Assembly (NCBI GenBank): GCA_014529385.2
Contig: CM043946.1
Span: 34,678,558-34,742,557, forward strand
Source: Adiantum capillus-veneris
Taxonomy: Eukaryota; Streptophyta; Polypodiopsida; Polypodiales; Pteridaceae
Length of the DNA: 64,000 bases
Direction of reading: 5' to 3'
In this document: positions 1 through 11,103 of the stretch, one piece after another
Layout of the letters: every line of letters starts with the position of its first letter
How positions within the stretch are numbered: position 1 is the first letter of the stretch
Made by a program: the position numbers and the translations under genes
Notes under the pieces: model-generated
Seen by the model: only the letters and a program-made list of their open reading frames with translations
The model's database searches: none
What the model was told of the DNA's origin: nothing

Positions 1-391
1 CAGATATAAAATTGGATTGTGGAACTATTAATTACGACCCTTATTCACTTGGAAACAGTAGGTTGATGTGGAAAACTTAAGCCTCAAGACTATATCTAAA
101 GAATAAGGGTTGACCCTTAAGAAAGGAGGAGTAATTTTAGAAAAGAGAGAATAAATTTAAGAAAGGAAGAGTATTTTTAGGAAATGAGTAGAAAACGTAT
201 TTTTAGAGAAGCAAGAGAATCAAGTCAAGTTTAGAGATTCTTTTTCTGGAAGCCAGCGTTCTCCTAAAATTAGAGTCTCAAAATTGCACATTGAAATGTG
301 CGCCTGCAAAAAAAAAATCAATCACCAACGCGTGCAAACTTATCTTCTTTTCTTTTGCTATTCTAGGTACTCTTTCTTGGCCTTGAGAGCC

Positions 392-400
392 TATATAAAG
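392..400 (+). promoter_or_regulatory. TATA-box-like site
   Basis: TATATAAAG followed by a C-rich, CT-rich leader is a typical plant core promoter arrangement. About 100 bp downstream the DNA becomes a pure CT tract, and the first ATG of a short reading frame follows at 623. Whether it drives a host gene or a retrotransposon LTR cannot be told from the window. Confidence 0.35.
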
Positions 401-494
401 ACCCCTCTCCCCTCACTTTCAAGACACACAGACAAAACTTCTCAGAAGCTAAAGCTCTCTTTCTTTGATGCCAGATTCATCTTCTCTCCCTCAA

Positions 495-496
<2 letters not shown>

Positions 497-545
<49 letters not shown>
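497..545. repeat. (CT)n microsatellite
   Basis: An uninterrupted CT/TC dinucleotide tract of about 49 bp, lying downstream of the TATA-like site in a CT-rich leader. Confidence 0.95.
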
Positions 546-548
<3 letters not shown>

Positions 549-825
549 CATCTCCTCAGCAAGCAAGGAAGCCATAACTCTACCTTTAGCGATGAAGCTT
601 TCCTTTTCTCCATCACGATACAATGACTCAAAGCTCCAAGGATGCTCCTATTATTCCACCTTCAAGGAAGGTGCAAAGGAAGGTATCAACTACTCCAATT
701 GTAGCTCAAGCAGACGTATCAATTGCGGAAGAAATTGAATCCATCCAACCTTCAACACGGAAGGTAGTCGAAAACATCATTAATTCAGTAAGACAAATTT
801 ATAATTTTGCATTGTTATCCATGTT

Positions 826-955
826 TCTCGCGGTTAGTGGAGATTAAGTTGAGGTTATCTGCTCTCTTTTTATTCCTTGCGGTTAGTGAGATTCCTTGTG
901 GTTAGCGAGATGCCTTGCAGGTAGCCAAATGCCTCATGGTTAGCTGCGGGTAGCG
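826..955 (+). repeat. Degenerate ~21-bp tandem repeat
   Basis: A phrase like GGTTAGYGAGATKCCTTG recurs about five times with substitutions and one longer spacer (around 832, 878, 899, 920 and 938). It is a small decayed minisatellite with no coding signal. Confidence 0.6.
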
Positions 956-1539
956 AAAAACTCAAAAGAAATTGAAAAAATTCTTTTTGTTAAAATATAG
1001 GACTGTCTTCATTAGGCCTTGTTTGAATTGTTTTGGTGATGTTTGCACGGTTGTATGAAATAATCTGTGTCCAAAACTAATAGAGGAACCCTATTTGTAT
1101 ATGTAAAACAATGTAGTAGTAATTAAAAAACAAGAGGAATGGGTGAGTGTGGTGTGAAAAATGGGAGACTGGTATCCAAACGAATCTATGTCTACGGACG
1201 GGTGGACCCAATTAGTCGGGTACTTTTCACAAGATTACTAGCTAGTTTAAACTAAGTCTCATATCATATTTAGGATTTATGAATGGTGGTCGTGACTCTT
1301 AAACATGGGAAAAAAGGCAGTGTTTATGGATTTAAAATATCTCATTGGGATTTTATCTTTGTGATATAGGAATTAGCTCTCATTGAAATCCTTTGATTAT
1401 CAACTTGTCTTGTGGCGTATGACCCTTACAACCATGATCACGATGGATAGAGGAATTCCTCTCTTCTGTTGCTCACATCTTTGCTTTGTGCTAGCGGAGT
1501 AGAGTCAACAAAATTAAAGAATAAAGGAAGGCCATCTAT

Positions 1540-2075
1540 CAAGTCGCTCCAATATTTTGAGGTTGGGGAACTCACATGTATAAGCTTTTATGAATATTCT
1601 AAACCATATCATTTGGTTCAAGATGTTTTTGTACAGGGCCCAAAGATCACCTGGCCTTAGTTACTTCACCTTGCACCTAGGATGAGGATACAATGGAGAA
1701 GATGGTTAGCACAAGATGGACAAATCCAAAGATAGATGGGGCTATGTCTGGGAGGAATCTAGATGACTTACTACTGGTGATGGATACTCACATCAAAGGG
1801 AAACACATCTCCAATATGTACATCGATGGTGGTACACAATATGCATCATGAGGGGGAAAATGATGCACTGTTTGGGCTTAGAGGTGAGTAGTCCATCACC
1901 ATGCCGAGCCAAGATGGAAAATAATGTCAAATTTCAATGTGTATGCATTGTAAATGTAGCTAGGGTAAAATCATTCAACACCAAAGTGGATGTAGATATT
2001 TTTGTCATGACACATAAGTGGGAGGACTATCCTATCATTCTAGGGAGGTCTTGTCTTATGGAACTAAAAGCTTAG
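1540..2075 (+). pseudogene. T1 pre-protease and retropepsin remnant
   Basis: The N-terminal part (about 1550-1660) matches T2 around the phrase LVQDV and QGPKITWP. The retropepsin follows at about 1815-2075. It has an active-site-like IDGG, a stop eleven residues later, and the C-terminal landmark YPIILGR before the reading frame ends. In the family this aspartic protease cuts the gag-pol polyprotein as a homodimer. The active-site region is altered and frames are broken, so no product is expected. T2 carries the same segment at 58060-58668 on the other strand, which supports the identification. Confidence 0.65.
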
Positions 2076-2099
2076 CAAGATTGGGACATTGATATAATC

Positions 2100-3290
2100 A
2101 TGATAAAGTATGTCAAAGGAAAGGAAATACTCTATGACACGACGGCATGTCAACAACATGACATGGATCTAGAAACCTTTGAGGACGAGTTTTATAGAAG
2201 TGACTCTTCAACCACTTTAGAGGAGGAGTCAACAATGACTAAAGAAATTGAAAACAACATTGAAGTTATGGGGGTCATTCCCAAGGACCCTAAGAAGATG
2301 GAGAAACCTAATGCATCATCATCAAACGAAGGGGAGCCACCATGTTTACAATCTTTGGTAGAAGCAAGTAAGCTACATTGGATGCTCTCTAGTGAGTTTA
2401 ATGACAAAGAACGTGAAGATTATATTTTGATGCTAGATAATTTTACCACATTTTTCGTTGATGAATATGATAGAATCACTAGCATCACAGTCGTTCAACA
2501 TCACATTAAGCTCAAGGAGGGAAGTAAACTGATAGTGCAAAGACTCACGTGGTTGGGAGTAATTCAAGAAGAGGCCTTGCTCAAGGAGGTAAGGAAACTA
2601 TTAGAAGCAGGTTTCATCTACCCTATCAAAGACTTAGAGTTGATGTTTCTAGTGGTGTTCACACCAAAGAAGAATGGTAAGTGGTGGGTTTGTGTTGATA
2701 ACAAGCCTCTTAATGCAGCCACAAAGAGGGACCATTTTCCTCTCCCTTTCCAAGATGAAACTCTCAATGAGGTAGTGGGATATGCATGCTACACAGTATG
2801 TGATGGCTACTAAGGCTACTTCCAAATTAGAATTGCTAAAGAGGAGAAAAAGAAAACAACCTTCATCACACCATGGGGATGTTTTGCGTACTGGTTATGC
2901 GTTTTGTCTCCCCAATTCTCTAGGCACTTTTCAACGCAATGTGACATTTTTTTCCAGCCATTATTTGGAAAATTAATCCCTTTTCTTGTTGAGGACTTTT
3001 GTATCTATATCTCCCACTCTTTTCATTTGGAAAAAGTCTATGAAGGTTTGGCTAGGTTGCAAGGTTTGGGTGGCCAAGTCAATGTGGAAAAATGCCACAT
3101 TGGTGAAAGCAAGGTTACTCTTCTTGGCCATGTCATCAATGGTAAGGGCATTGAATGTGACAGAAGCAAGGTTCAAGCCTTTGGTGTCTTTGCCCTCTCC
3201 TACCACAACAAAGCAGTTGGTCTCTTTTCTTCAAAAGGTGAGGTATTTGAGTAGTTTGATTCACCTGCTCTCTCAAGTGGTTCTCCCTTT
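2100..3290 (+). pseudogene. T1 linker and reverse transcriptase remnant
   Basis: A 237-codon reading frame (2100-2813) gives an acidic linker and then the first RT blocks: EAGFIYP, a VFTPKKNGKW motif, NKPLNAATKRDHFPLPF and CDGY. The frame stops at the TAA after CDGY (2811-2813), where T2 has a serine codon. RT continues in other frames with the catalytic-loop region degraded (about 2990-3010) and later blocks such as EKCHIGESKVTLLGHV (3088-3135) and the thumb up to about 3290. RT copies element RNA into DNA. Here frameshifts and stops remove function. Confidence 0.8.
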
Positions 3291-3299
3291 ACAATAAGT

Positions 3300-3905
3300 T
3301 ACGCATCAAGAGATTTTCACTTGTAGTGAAGAAAATGAGAACCAATTTAATGAGGTCAAACAAATTCTAGCCTCACTCCCCACCATTGCACCTCCAAAGT
3401 GGGACAATAAATTTTATGTAAACCCTAGTGTCGATAATGACACGCTTGGGACTATACTGATGCAAAAGGATCCTCAAACTTCTTTCATGTGTCCTATCTA
3501 CTTCTCTAGTCGCATGATGACTCCATCAAAGAAGGGATACATGGTAGTGGAGCACATGGTGCTTGCATTATTGTTTGCTAATTATAAGTTTCACATCTTC
3601 ATTATTGTCTAGAGCATTCAAAAACATTTCCATGGAAGAAGTGTTTCCTTATGTAATGTAGCACATGTATATTTTGTAGGATTTCCAAATGGCTCACAAG
3701 GTTGCAAGAGTTTGACTACAGAGAGTGCAATTGGAGAGCTCTAGAAGATCCAGTCTGGGAGGCATTCTCAATCATCTCCACTATGAAAATAAGTTGAAGA
3801 TTAAGACAAATCATAAAGAAGTAGCACATGTGTTAGAAGTCCATAAGATAGAGGGGGCTGACTCTCTTTTATTTATGGAGCCTATAAGAGGACAAAGGAC
3901 AAATC
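3300..3905 (+). pseudogene. T1 RNase H remnant (retroviral-type)
   Basis: After the RT thumb, conceptual reading gives VNPSVDNDTLG (an RNase H strand with the first acidic site altered), the block around YFSSRMMTPSKKGYMVVEHM (E of RNase H), then a broken stretch with stops. The reading ends near a LGGILNHLHYENKLK phrase that T2 matches as LAGILTHHHYENKLK. RNase H removes the RNA strand during reverse transcription. Multiple frame breaks mark it as dead. Confidence 0.7.
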
Positions 3906-4335
3906 TATAGCTGACATTGTTGTCTTCAACGAGCAAGGGAAAAAGGTATTCTCCATTGAGCATCTCTTGGATTCTCACTCTAGAAATGAGGAAGAATATG
4001 CATCCTTAAATCTTGGGTTAGAGTGGTGTGTGACACAAGGTATTCAATGGTTAAATGTATTTGGTGATGCCATGATTTTTTTAAATCAAGTACAAGGAAC
4101 TTGGGCTTGTAAAAACCATATCTTCCTAAGCCATATATGCCAAGCTAAGGAGCTTCTAGGAAAATTTCAATATGTGCAATTACTTCAATATGCACCTAGA
4201 GCTAAAAATGAAGAGGAAGATGCTTTGGCCAAAGAAAGGCTACAAGTTGTTCCAGTGGGAGTAGTTAAATTAGAACTACCTTCTATACAAGGTAGTGATG
4301 CTATGACTGACATCATAGATTTCCTAGAAACATGA
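3906..4335 (+). pseudogene. T1 second RNase H domain (archaeal-type, Tat hallmark)
   Basis: The best-preserved part is a 122-codon frame from 3967 with HSRNEEEYASLNLGLEW (catalytic E region), NVFGDAMIFLNQV (catalytic D) and a C-terminal NEEEDALAKE (the N..AD.LA signature of this domain). A second RNase H of the archaeal/plant type behind the retroviral one is the defining feature of Tat/Ogre elements. The domain start, with the first Asp, is scrambled at 3870-3960. In T2 the first half of the same domain is present and the second half is deleted, so the two copies complement each other for identifying the family. Confidence 0.75.
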
Positions 4336-5113
4336 GAGTGTCCTAAAGAACTTACCAAGGGCCAAAAGTAGTGGCTTGTGTGTAAGGTAACAAATTACCG
4401 CCTTATCAATGATGGCCACTATTGTAAGGGTAAGCATTAGATTCTTACGCAAGTACCTCTCTCTAGAGAGATCTTAGAAATAAATTCAAGTTTCCATGAT
4501 GGTGTTTGTGGAGGGAACTTTGCTCTTGACTTCACTAGTAAGAAGATTCTACAAGACGGGTTGTGTGGCATAGTTTGCAAAGAAATGCTCACCATTGGTG
4601 CAAAACATGCAAGGAATGTTAGAAGGAAAGCGATAAGAGTCTCACCTACAAACCACAAACTCCTATTATCTCTTATGGACCATTTGAGAAATGGGGAATT
4701 GATGCCATTGGGAATTTGCAAACGACCCAATCAGGTAAATTGTACATCATATTAGGTGTGGACTACATGACCAGGTAGGTTGAAGTAGTAGATGCCACCT
4801 AGATTATACCTAAAAGAAGTACCAAAGTTTGTATGTGAAAATATTTGTTGCAATTTTGGCACTCCACTTGAGATAACATCTAACAAGGTACAAGGTTTTA
4901 GAGAAGACCCAATAAGAGATCTAATGGAGAAGCTGGGCATCCCATGACGACACTCGATTCCCTACTATCCACGATGCAATGGTTTGGTGAAAACAATATG
5001 ATTTGCAAAACAATCACTAAGCAGGTAAAAGGTCATGCAAGTCATTGGGACAAGCACCTTATAGACGCTCTTTTCACCTATTGCACATCATCCAGGACAT
5101 CATTGGGTGTATG
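4336..5113 (+). pseudogene. T1 integrase, N-terminal part
   Basis: It starts with a degraded HHCC zinc-finger region (HDGVCGGNF, with an expected His lost) and continues into the catalytic core in broken frames. Recognisable pieces are the region of T2's GIDAIGPL, a TTWVDYMTR-like stretch, SDRG-equivalent sequence near 4870-4900 and PYYPRCNGLV near 4965. The coding match to T2 runs to SRTSLG and the tyrosine-glycine codons at 5109-5114, exactly where L1 begins after GTAAG. The remaining C-terminal part of this integrase is at 41562-42045. Confidence 0.75.
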
Positions 5114-5118
5114 GTAAG
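5114..5118 (+). repeat. Target-site duplication of L1 (left)
   Basis: GTAAG immediately precedes the TG of the L1 5' LTR and is repeated at 41557-41561 right after the 3' LTR. With one copy removed, T1 integrase reads straight through with the same residues as T2. Confidence 0.9.
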
Positions 5119-5578
5119 TGTAATAAAACTGATATTTTACTATTTATTGCACCTAATAGGTGGAAAAGTCTTGACCGATCTAGGCCTATGCAAAGGGATA
5201 TATATATTTTATGTACATTTTATTATTCAAGTGCTCTTTTATGAGTTTTGACCATTTATGACCGACCGGCCTGTTTGTACTCACTTTGATCATTCAAGAA
5301 ATCTATAAAGTAAATACGTCCAAGAGTAAAAGGGTCACTCTTTCACGGGGGTAGATTGCACCCAGTGCTTGTGTCTTTCTTCTCTCCTCTTCCCCCTTCT
5401 CTCTCACCATGCCGATGTAGCACTCCACTCTAGGAGTTGTGTCTGCAATCTCTATGTTTGTGTACAACTTGGAGTATGTGCAAGGGTTGTTGCCAAATAT
5501 GAAGATTTGTGTGTTTCATGGATTGCAGTATGTTGTCTTTGGTATTTTGCACGGCTCTCCACGCTCCCATTTGTAGCA
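5119..5578 (+). repeat. L1 5' LTR
   Basis: 460 bp, TG...CA. It matches 41058-41556 across its length with scattered substitutions and one indel around 5430-5465, where the 3' copy is longer (41390-41450). A TATAAAG box is conserved in both copies (5304-5310 and 41246-41252), and a TATATATATTTTA stretch precedes it. The two copies have diverged noticeably, so the insertion is not recent. Confidence 0.88.
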
Positions 5579-5579
5579 G

Positions 5580-5592
5580 TGGCATCAGAGCC
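5580..5592 (+). promoter_or_regulatory. L1 primer-binding site (tRNA-iMet type)
   Basis: TGGCATCAGAGCC starts 1 bp after the LTR. It differs by one base from the usual plant initiator-Met primer site TGGTATCAGAGCC. Its position right behind a TG...CA repeat fixes the 5' LTR boundary and the element's orientation. Confidence 0.85.
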
Positions 5593-6402
5593 TTGGAGAC
5601 GCTCCTCTCAACATACGCATGATGGAGAAATGTATCTACAGAGATAAGTGCATTTAATTGAATTCTTTTAAATTTTATTTAATTTTATCGTTTACTATTC
5701 CTTGATATCACTTGTTAGCAAAAGAGATCCGACTAGATAAGGGAAATCTCAACTTTATTTTGTGTGCAAAGCTTAAATGGTGTTCATAAGTATATTCCAA
5801 TGAGCACTAGATCAATGTCGATATAACTAATCATGAATAGGATGATAAGGTTATTGTATGATGTATATAATTAAGGAAAATATATACAATTAGGTTGAAT
5901 ATACTCCATGGATTAGAGAAGAGTGGGAATACTTCAAAATCCAAGAGCTTATCCCTAGAGCCCCTTGGATTGAGTCCGAGTGCTTTCACTAGTGGCTGTG
6001 AGAAACGACCCATGGTAACAAAAGAATTAACATGTTTTTTTAAAATGATGCCCTAGAGGAGGGTGGCCATTTATCATCAATGTAGCAGCAACAATGACGT
6101 CTGACTTGAGGACCGAGAGTGCCTAGCATGTCTTACCATTTAATGCCCGAGTGAAGTATAGATGAATAAATCATGATGATGACCAGCAATTTGTAGCAAA
6201 CAAGAGGCGCTAAATTTACTCTTTTCAAGTCTCTTTCTCTTTCACGTGCTGCCATGAAGTTACTGATTACCACCTCTCAACACCTATTTTGTTGTCTCTC
6301 TTAACTTTCTCTCATTAACTACTAGCGTTCAGTTGTCTCGCTCCCCTTGTTCTCTCTTGTTATAGCCACTCAGTTGCCATGCAGCCCTCATCAACAGATT
6401 TG

Positions 6403-6408
<6 letters not shown>

Positions 6409-6448
<40 letters not shown>
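6409..6448. repeat. (CT)n microsatellite
   Basis: About 40 bp of uninterrupted CT in the L1 internal region. Confidence 0.95.
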
Positions 6449-6450
<2 letters not shown>

Positions 6451-6674
6451 CCAATTGTTTGTTGAATTGCCTCTGTCTCTCTCCTTCTCATTTGGTCAAT
6501 TAACCAATTGTTAGTTGTCTTCTCTTCCTCAACAATCACCCTCATGCAAAAGTGGCAAATTTTTCTCTCTTTCTTGCATGGCACCGCGCATTAGCATGCA
6601 ACACAACCTCCAGTGTAGACCCTACAATTCTCTCTCTCCCTCCCCTGTTTACTTGTGGCACCCACACTCCAACC

Positions 6675-6789
<115 letters not shown>

Positions 6790-7975
6790 TCTCTGTGTGT
6801 GCATATGTGTGTGCGTGTGCAGCCACTCAACCAACCACTCCCATGTAGTGGTTCTTTCACTCTCTTCATCCTTGCCTTTCATTATTTTTATTCTCTTTAC
6901 AATAGCCTCTCTCTTTATGTTTAGTAAACCACCTCTCTCTCACCAACCTTGTGACATTACCCACACGACCCAACAACTTTATGATTTCTTTTGGCGGTTC
7001 AATTGCAGTATTATATTGCTCAAAAAATGTGGGTACCCTACTATATTTTAATGAACTGCGAGGTTGCTACATGAAGAAGCTTTTTGGAGGTTTCTTTGCA
7101 ACCAATGGTTGCAAAACTTGTCTACACTTTGCAGAAGCCACAATCTCATCTGATCTTCTAAACAGAGTCTCAGTAGGCTAGATAATTTTCTCAATGTGAC
7201 CTCTTCAAAGGAAAAGTTATCTTGTTTTTTGGCTCTGTAGAAAATTGTCTATCAAGCTTGTGGGGTGGTCTATCAATAGCAGGTTGCAGAAAAATTGGCA
7301 AGGGATGCATGGGTCATATCTCGGTGACCTTACTAGGCGCATTGCTTATGAAAAATTTCTCTAAAGGCCTTCTGCAAGGCTGTCGGGAACTTTGCTTTTG
7401 TTTTATGGAAGACTGCAATGCTTGCTTAGCTCTTTTGCTGACCCATCCGATATCTAAGCCTCAAAATGTGAATCACTTGAAGCTGCTATCTCCCCTTCTT
7501 CCAATTCTTCCACCGTAGCTCGAGTGATAGTTCTACTTTCTCACCCTTCTCCCCCTCAATTGCTACACACACTACCATCCACCTTTCTTCACTTGAGTGT
7601 TTGAGAGTTTGAGAGTTTCTGCAAACGACAAACAAAGTTGAAGGGTGTCGAGCCCATGAGATCACAAACAACTCCAGGCTGCGGATTGTGTCCTCCATAG
7701 CCAAGGATGGCAACGTTGCAAGTGTATGGCCATTTGTGAAGCTCCAGGTGCAACTCATGAAGGCTCAACAAATAGAAGCCCCCTCTGCTTTCTCTAAAAG
7801 TGGTGAGCTGCTTACATGCCATGAGAATAAAGATAAAATCGCTCAGATCACTGAAAATCCCACTTGAGGCCCTTTGGTCTATCCTCACTAATCATAAGGG
7901 CCTTGCCGATTTTCTTCTAGGACTTGCTATTTGGAAAGTGGAGGACTGCTAGGAAACTGGTGTCAAACTTATCCA

Positions 7976-8136
<161 letters not shown>

Positions 8137-8964
8137 CCCTCTCAGTATGAATACCTATAGAGGCGACCCTTGAAGCAGCTCTTGAGCGACTGCTGCACGA
8201 CTTTCTCACATTTTTAGGCTTTAGTTTTAGTTTATCAGGATTTCACTTTACTACATTTCAATTTTCCCTAGTCATTGGATTTACATTCACACGGATTGTA
8301 TCAGTTTGGCCTCATATTTAATTTTGGCCTTTTGAAGATGTTTATTAAAACTTTTCATTTAAGCTCTTTCTCTTTCCCCCCTCTCCCCTTCTCTCTTGGT
8401 TGATGGTCGATGGCATGGAAGCATCGGACATCGACAAAGATCTTTAGCGACCAATGGAATACTTTCTCGCACATTGCTCGATGCAGAGAATCCACGTGCA
8501 CTGACAATGATAATGACGATTTTAATCAGATGACTGTAGGCTTTTAGTTTTTAGTCTTTTACTTTACTTCATTTTTTTAATCCCCAAGCATTGGATTAAA
8601 TCCATAAGGATCGTATCAGTTTGGTCTCATACGATTTTTATAGACGGTGATGGAGCAAAAAACACCGTGTGCACACTCACACACCCAGACAACTCAACAC
8701 CACACAAGGAATTTACTTACATTCCAACCCACACACACCACCACTCAAGAGCTCAATAAAAATACTACCCACAAGCTCAATTCAAACTCCAAACACCTCG
8801 ACCTACAAGCACTTGCTTGTCCACAAACACTACAAGGTGAGTCGAGTTGGTCAACACTTGAAATCACACTTGATGGCGATCAAAATATACAAGAAAAACC
8901 ATAAAAAAACTCAAAAACTCCAATCACCAAAGGCCTCTCGCAAACCATCGTAAAGCCTTCACCA

Positions 8965-9203
8965 ATGTTTGATGATGTAACGGATGTGATTTGTTTGCCG
9001 ATGAGCGATTAGCTTTTGGTGATTTCGGTCATTTAAGTGTAGCTTGAGTAAGATGCGAGTTGTTTCTTGTTTCTAAAAGACTGACAACCTCTTGTAGCCT
9101 CTATGCACTGGTCGAGTCAGCTTTGTCCCATGGATTGACAATTATATCCGTGGTTCTCGATGTCTACAATAAGATAGGAGTGAGGTTAGACACCCGTCCC
9201 ACA
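8965..9203 (+). repeat. E1 5' LTR, 3' remnant
   Basis: From about 8968 the sequence matches the last ~240 bp of the LTRs at 37045-37954 and 38990-39887 (for example GATGATGTAACGGATGTGAT and GAGGTTAGACACCCGTCCCA). Upstream of 8965 there is no match, so the first ~670 bp are missing. The end, CCCACA, is followed by the primer site. Confidence 0.85.
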
Positions 9204-9205
9204 TT

Positions 9206-9223
9206 TGGCGCCGCTGCCAGGGA
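9206..9223 (+). promoter_or_regulatory. E1 primer-binding site
   Basis: TGGCGCCGCTGCCAGGGA lies 2 bp after the LTR end. It differs by two bases from the E2 site at 18055 (TGGCGCCGTTGCCGGGGA), the form common in plant Ty3/gypsy (Tat/Athila-type) elements. Confidence 0.85.
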
Positions 9224-11103
9224 TGAATAAACCTAAACTAGGGTAAAACACGAGCGTCTTGTGAAGTTATCCTTTAACTTCCTCTAGGATCTCCTAGAGT
9301 AAAAACTCTCTTTTTAGAACAGCATATCTTAAGATTGTTGTCTTTTGCTGTGTAGAGGTAGCTTGGAAAAAAGTCGTATTTGCTAAGTACCTTTAGGATT
9401 GTAGGATTGTAGAATTATGTTAGGGTTTTGAGAACGATTGATGGACAAGACAATTCTTAAGATCAATGCTTAAGAAACCATAAAAAACAAGAAAACGAGT
9501 GTTTGTGGACACTTTTCAAACCCCAAAACCTAGGAGTAGGGTAAGTAGAACCCGAGGTGGATTTTAGAACATTGCTTGCTCTAAAAGAATCAACTGTGAG
9601 TTGTAATTATGTGAAGTTGCAGAATTTCAAGTCTACGACTAGAAATAGCACCAAAAGAATGTCAACCACTCAATCCGACTGGAGAGTATGCTTTAAAAGT
9701 TGTAAGAACCAGTGGGTAAACTCAAGGACACATTGAGGTAAAAATTTCAAGAGTTTGCAAAAACTCAGATTATTTACTTTTTCTTGATATTTTAGGCCAA
9801 ATTAAGATTTGACTTGACTCAGAGGCTTAAATAGCTCATGAAAAGACCGTCCAAGGAAAAAGTTTAGAAAAGTGTTCATTTTAGGCTTAAAGTAAATAAT
9901 CATGATTATTTACTTTCAGCTCAAAAGTGACCAAGGTTGATACGAGAGACTCTATGCATGTGTATAAACAACTTTTGTAAAGGCCCATAGGATTGACCAA
10001 AACTTGGGGAAAAACTGATTCTGTACTGAGTTTTGAGAACTTGAGTGAAAGTTGGAAAACTTTTGTTCAAACCAAGTGAAACTTGACATATAGGCTTATA
10101 TTGATGTGATAGACAAGTGTACATGCTCAGTTGACCAAAAAGATGGAAAAAAAATTGCCAAGTGTTAACCAAGTCTGCATACCACTAGCTTTAGCATGTT
10201 ATAATAATCCACAAATCAAATTTGGCAAGATTTGGATCATTGGATTGAAAACTGTGGCCAAAATTTCAAAGTCAATTTGCAGATACAAAACTGATGATTA
10301 TTTGAACAAAAATCATCCAAACTTGATGAAACTTGGCTAAGGAGCTTATGTTGATTTTCTTAACAAATTTGTGTCAAAACTGTTGCAAAAAAGTACACAA
10401 AATAGCAAGAGTAAATAATCATGATTATTTACATCTACCTACTAAACTTGACATTTTTGCACATTTGAGTATAGCACAAGGTCAATCAAGGATATCAAGT
10501 AGACCACCCAAATCAATTTTGGTGAAATTTGGATCACAAAAGTGAGACTTAAGCCATATTCTTGAAAATCGAGTGTGCAACACGAAATAGTTGGTAACTT
10601 GAACAAATTTTGTTCAAACTTAGTGAAACTTGGCTAGAGACCTTAACAAGTTGCATACTTGGCAAATCAAGCCAAAAAGTGTAAAAATTTGAGAAAAGTA
10701 AATAATCACGATTATTTACTCTACACAGAGACACCATTTTTTACTTTTGAACTTGTACAGTGTTAAACCAACATAATACAAGGCCACATGATAATTTTAC
10801 GTTCAAACGGATCCAAATTAGTACATGTTCACTCAGTTTGCAGGTTCCAGATTAGTCCTTTGGCTTTATGCAAAAATAGAATTTGAAAGTCTCAATTGCT
10901 AACTCACTTAGCTCAAATTGAAGTGATACACATAGATCAGTGAAAATAGCTAGCAAAAATTTTACAGTCTTTGTGGAAGAATAGCTAACTTGATTAAAAA
11001 TGATATAAGAATCAAGTTGCCGACAAGGAATTGAAAGCTTGACATAAATTGACAACAAGTTGATCCTACGGTAGGTACTTTATCCAGGGCTTCATAAGTC
11101 TAT
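9224..11103 (+). other. E1 untranslated leader
   Basis: About 1.9 kb without coding signal between the primer site and gag. It carries three near-perfect palindromes and a half site (see the array entry), spaced roughly 290-520 bp apart and set in loosely repeated AT-rich text (AAACTTGGCTA..., TTTGTTCAAAC..., AAATTTTG...). The layout matches the E2 leader at 18073-19577. Confidence 0.7.
9767..10720 (+). repeat. E1 motif array 1: AT-rich palindromes
   Basis: Copies lie at 9891-9914 (24-bp perfect palindrome, arms AGTAAATAAT around CATG), 10411-10432 (22 bp, perfect) and 10697-10720 (one central change, CACG), with a half site (GATTATTTACTTT) near 9777. The same motif recurs after gag (14621-15221) and once per E1 LTR (37609-37626 and 39541-39560). 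Repeated perfect palindromes conserved within otherwise decayed DNA imply a cis-acting role for the element when it was active. Confidence 0.85.

Larger units (their letters stand above)
1..1480. other. Unassigned left flank
   Basis: No recognised protein domain. It holds a TATA-like site, a CT-rich stretch and a CT tract, then a short reading frame from an ATG at 623 to a stop at 847 that has no recognised family. GTAAGA at 788 inside that frame looks like a splice donor. Together these resemble a plant promoter, CT-rich leader and first exon, or equally the R/U5 part of an LTR. A degenerate repeat follows at 826-955. From about 1000 to 1480 the DNA is AT-rich with nothing I can name. Confidence 0.4.
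1480..5118 (+). mobile_element. T1: Tat-like Ty3/gypsy element, left part (split by L1)
   Basis: A decayed Ty3/gypsy polyprotein region reads in the order protease, linker, reverse transcriptase, RNase H, second (archaeal-type) RNase H and integrase. The second RNase H is the hallmark of the Tat/Ogre branch. The same order and closely similar motifs recur on the - strand at 54985-58668 (T2). Many stops and frameshifts make it a dead copy. Its integrase stops at 5113, where L1 inserted, and resumes at 41562 after L1. No convincing LTR or primer site was found for T1 on the left. Confidence 0.85.

Noticed and set aside
1013-1182. hAT- or PIF-like MITE (TAGGCCTTGTTTGAAT ... ATCCAAACGAATCTA)
   Set aside because: Only about 12 of 20 end bases pair and no target duplication is clear.
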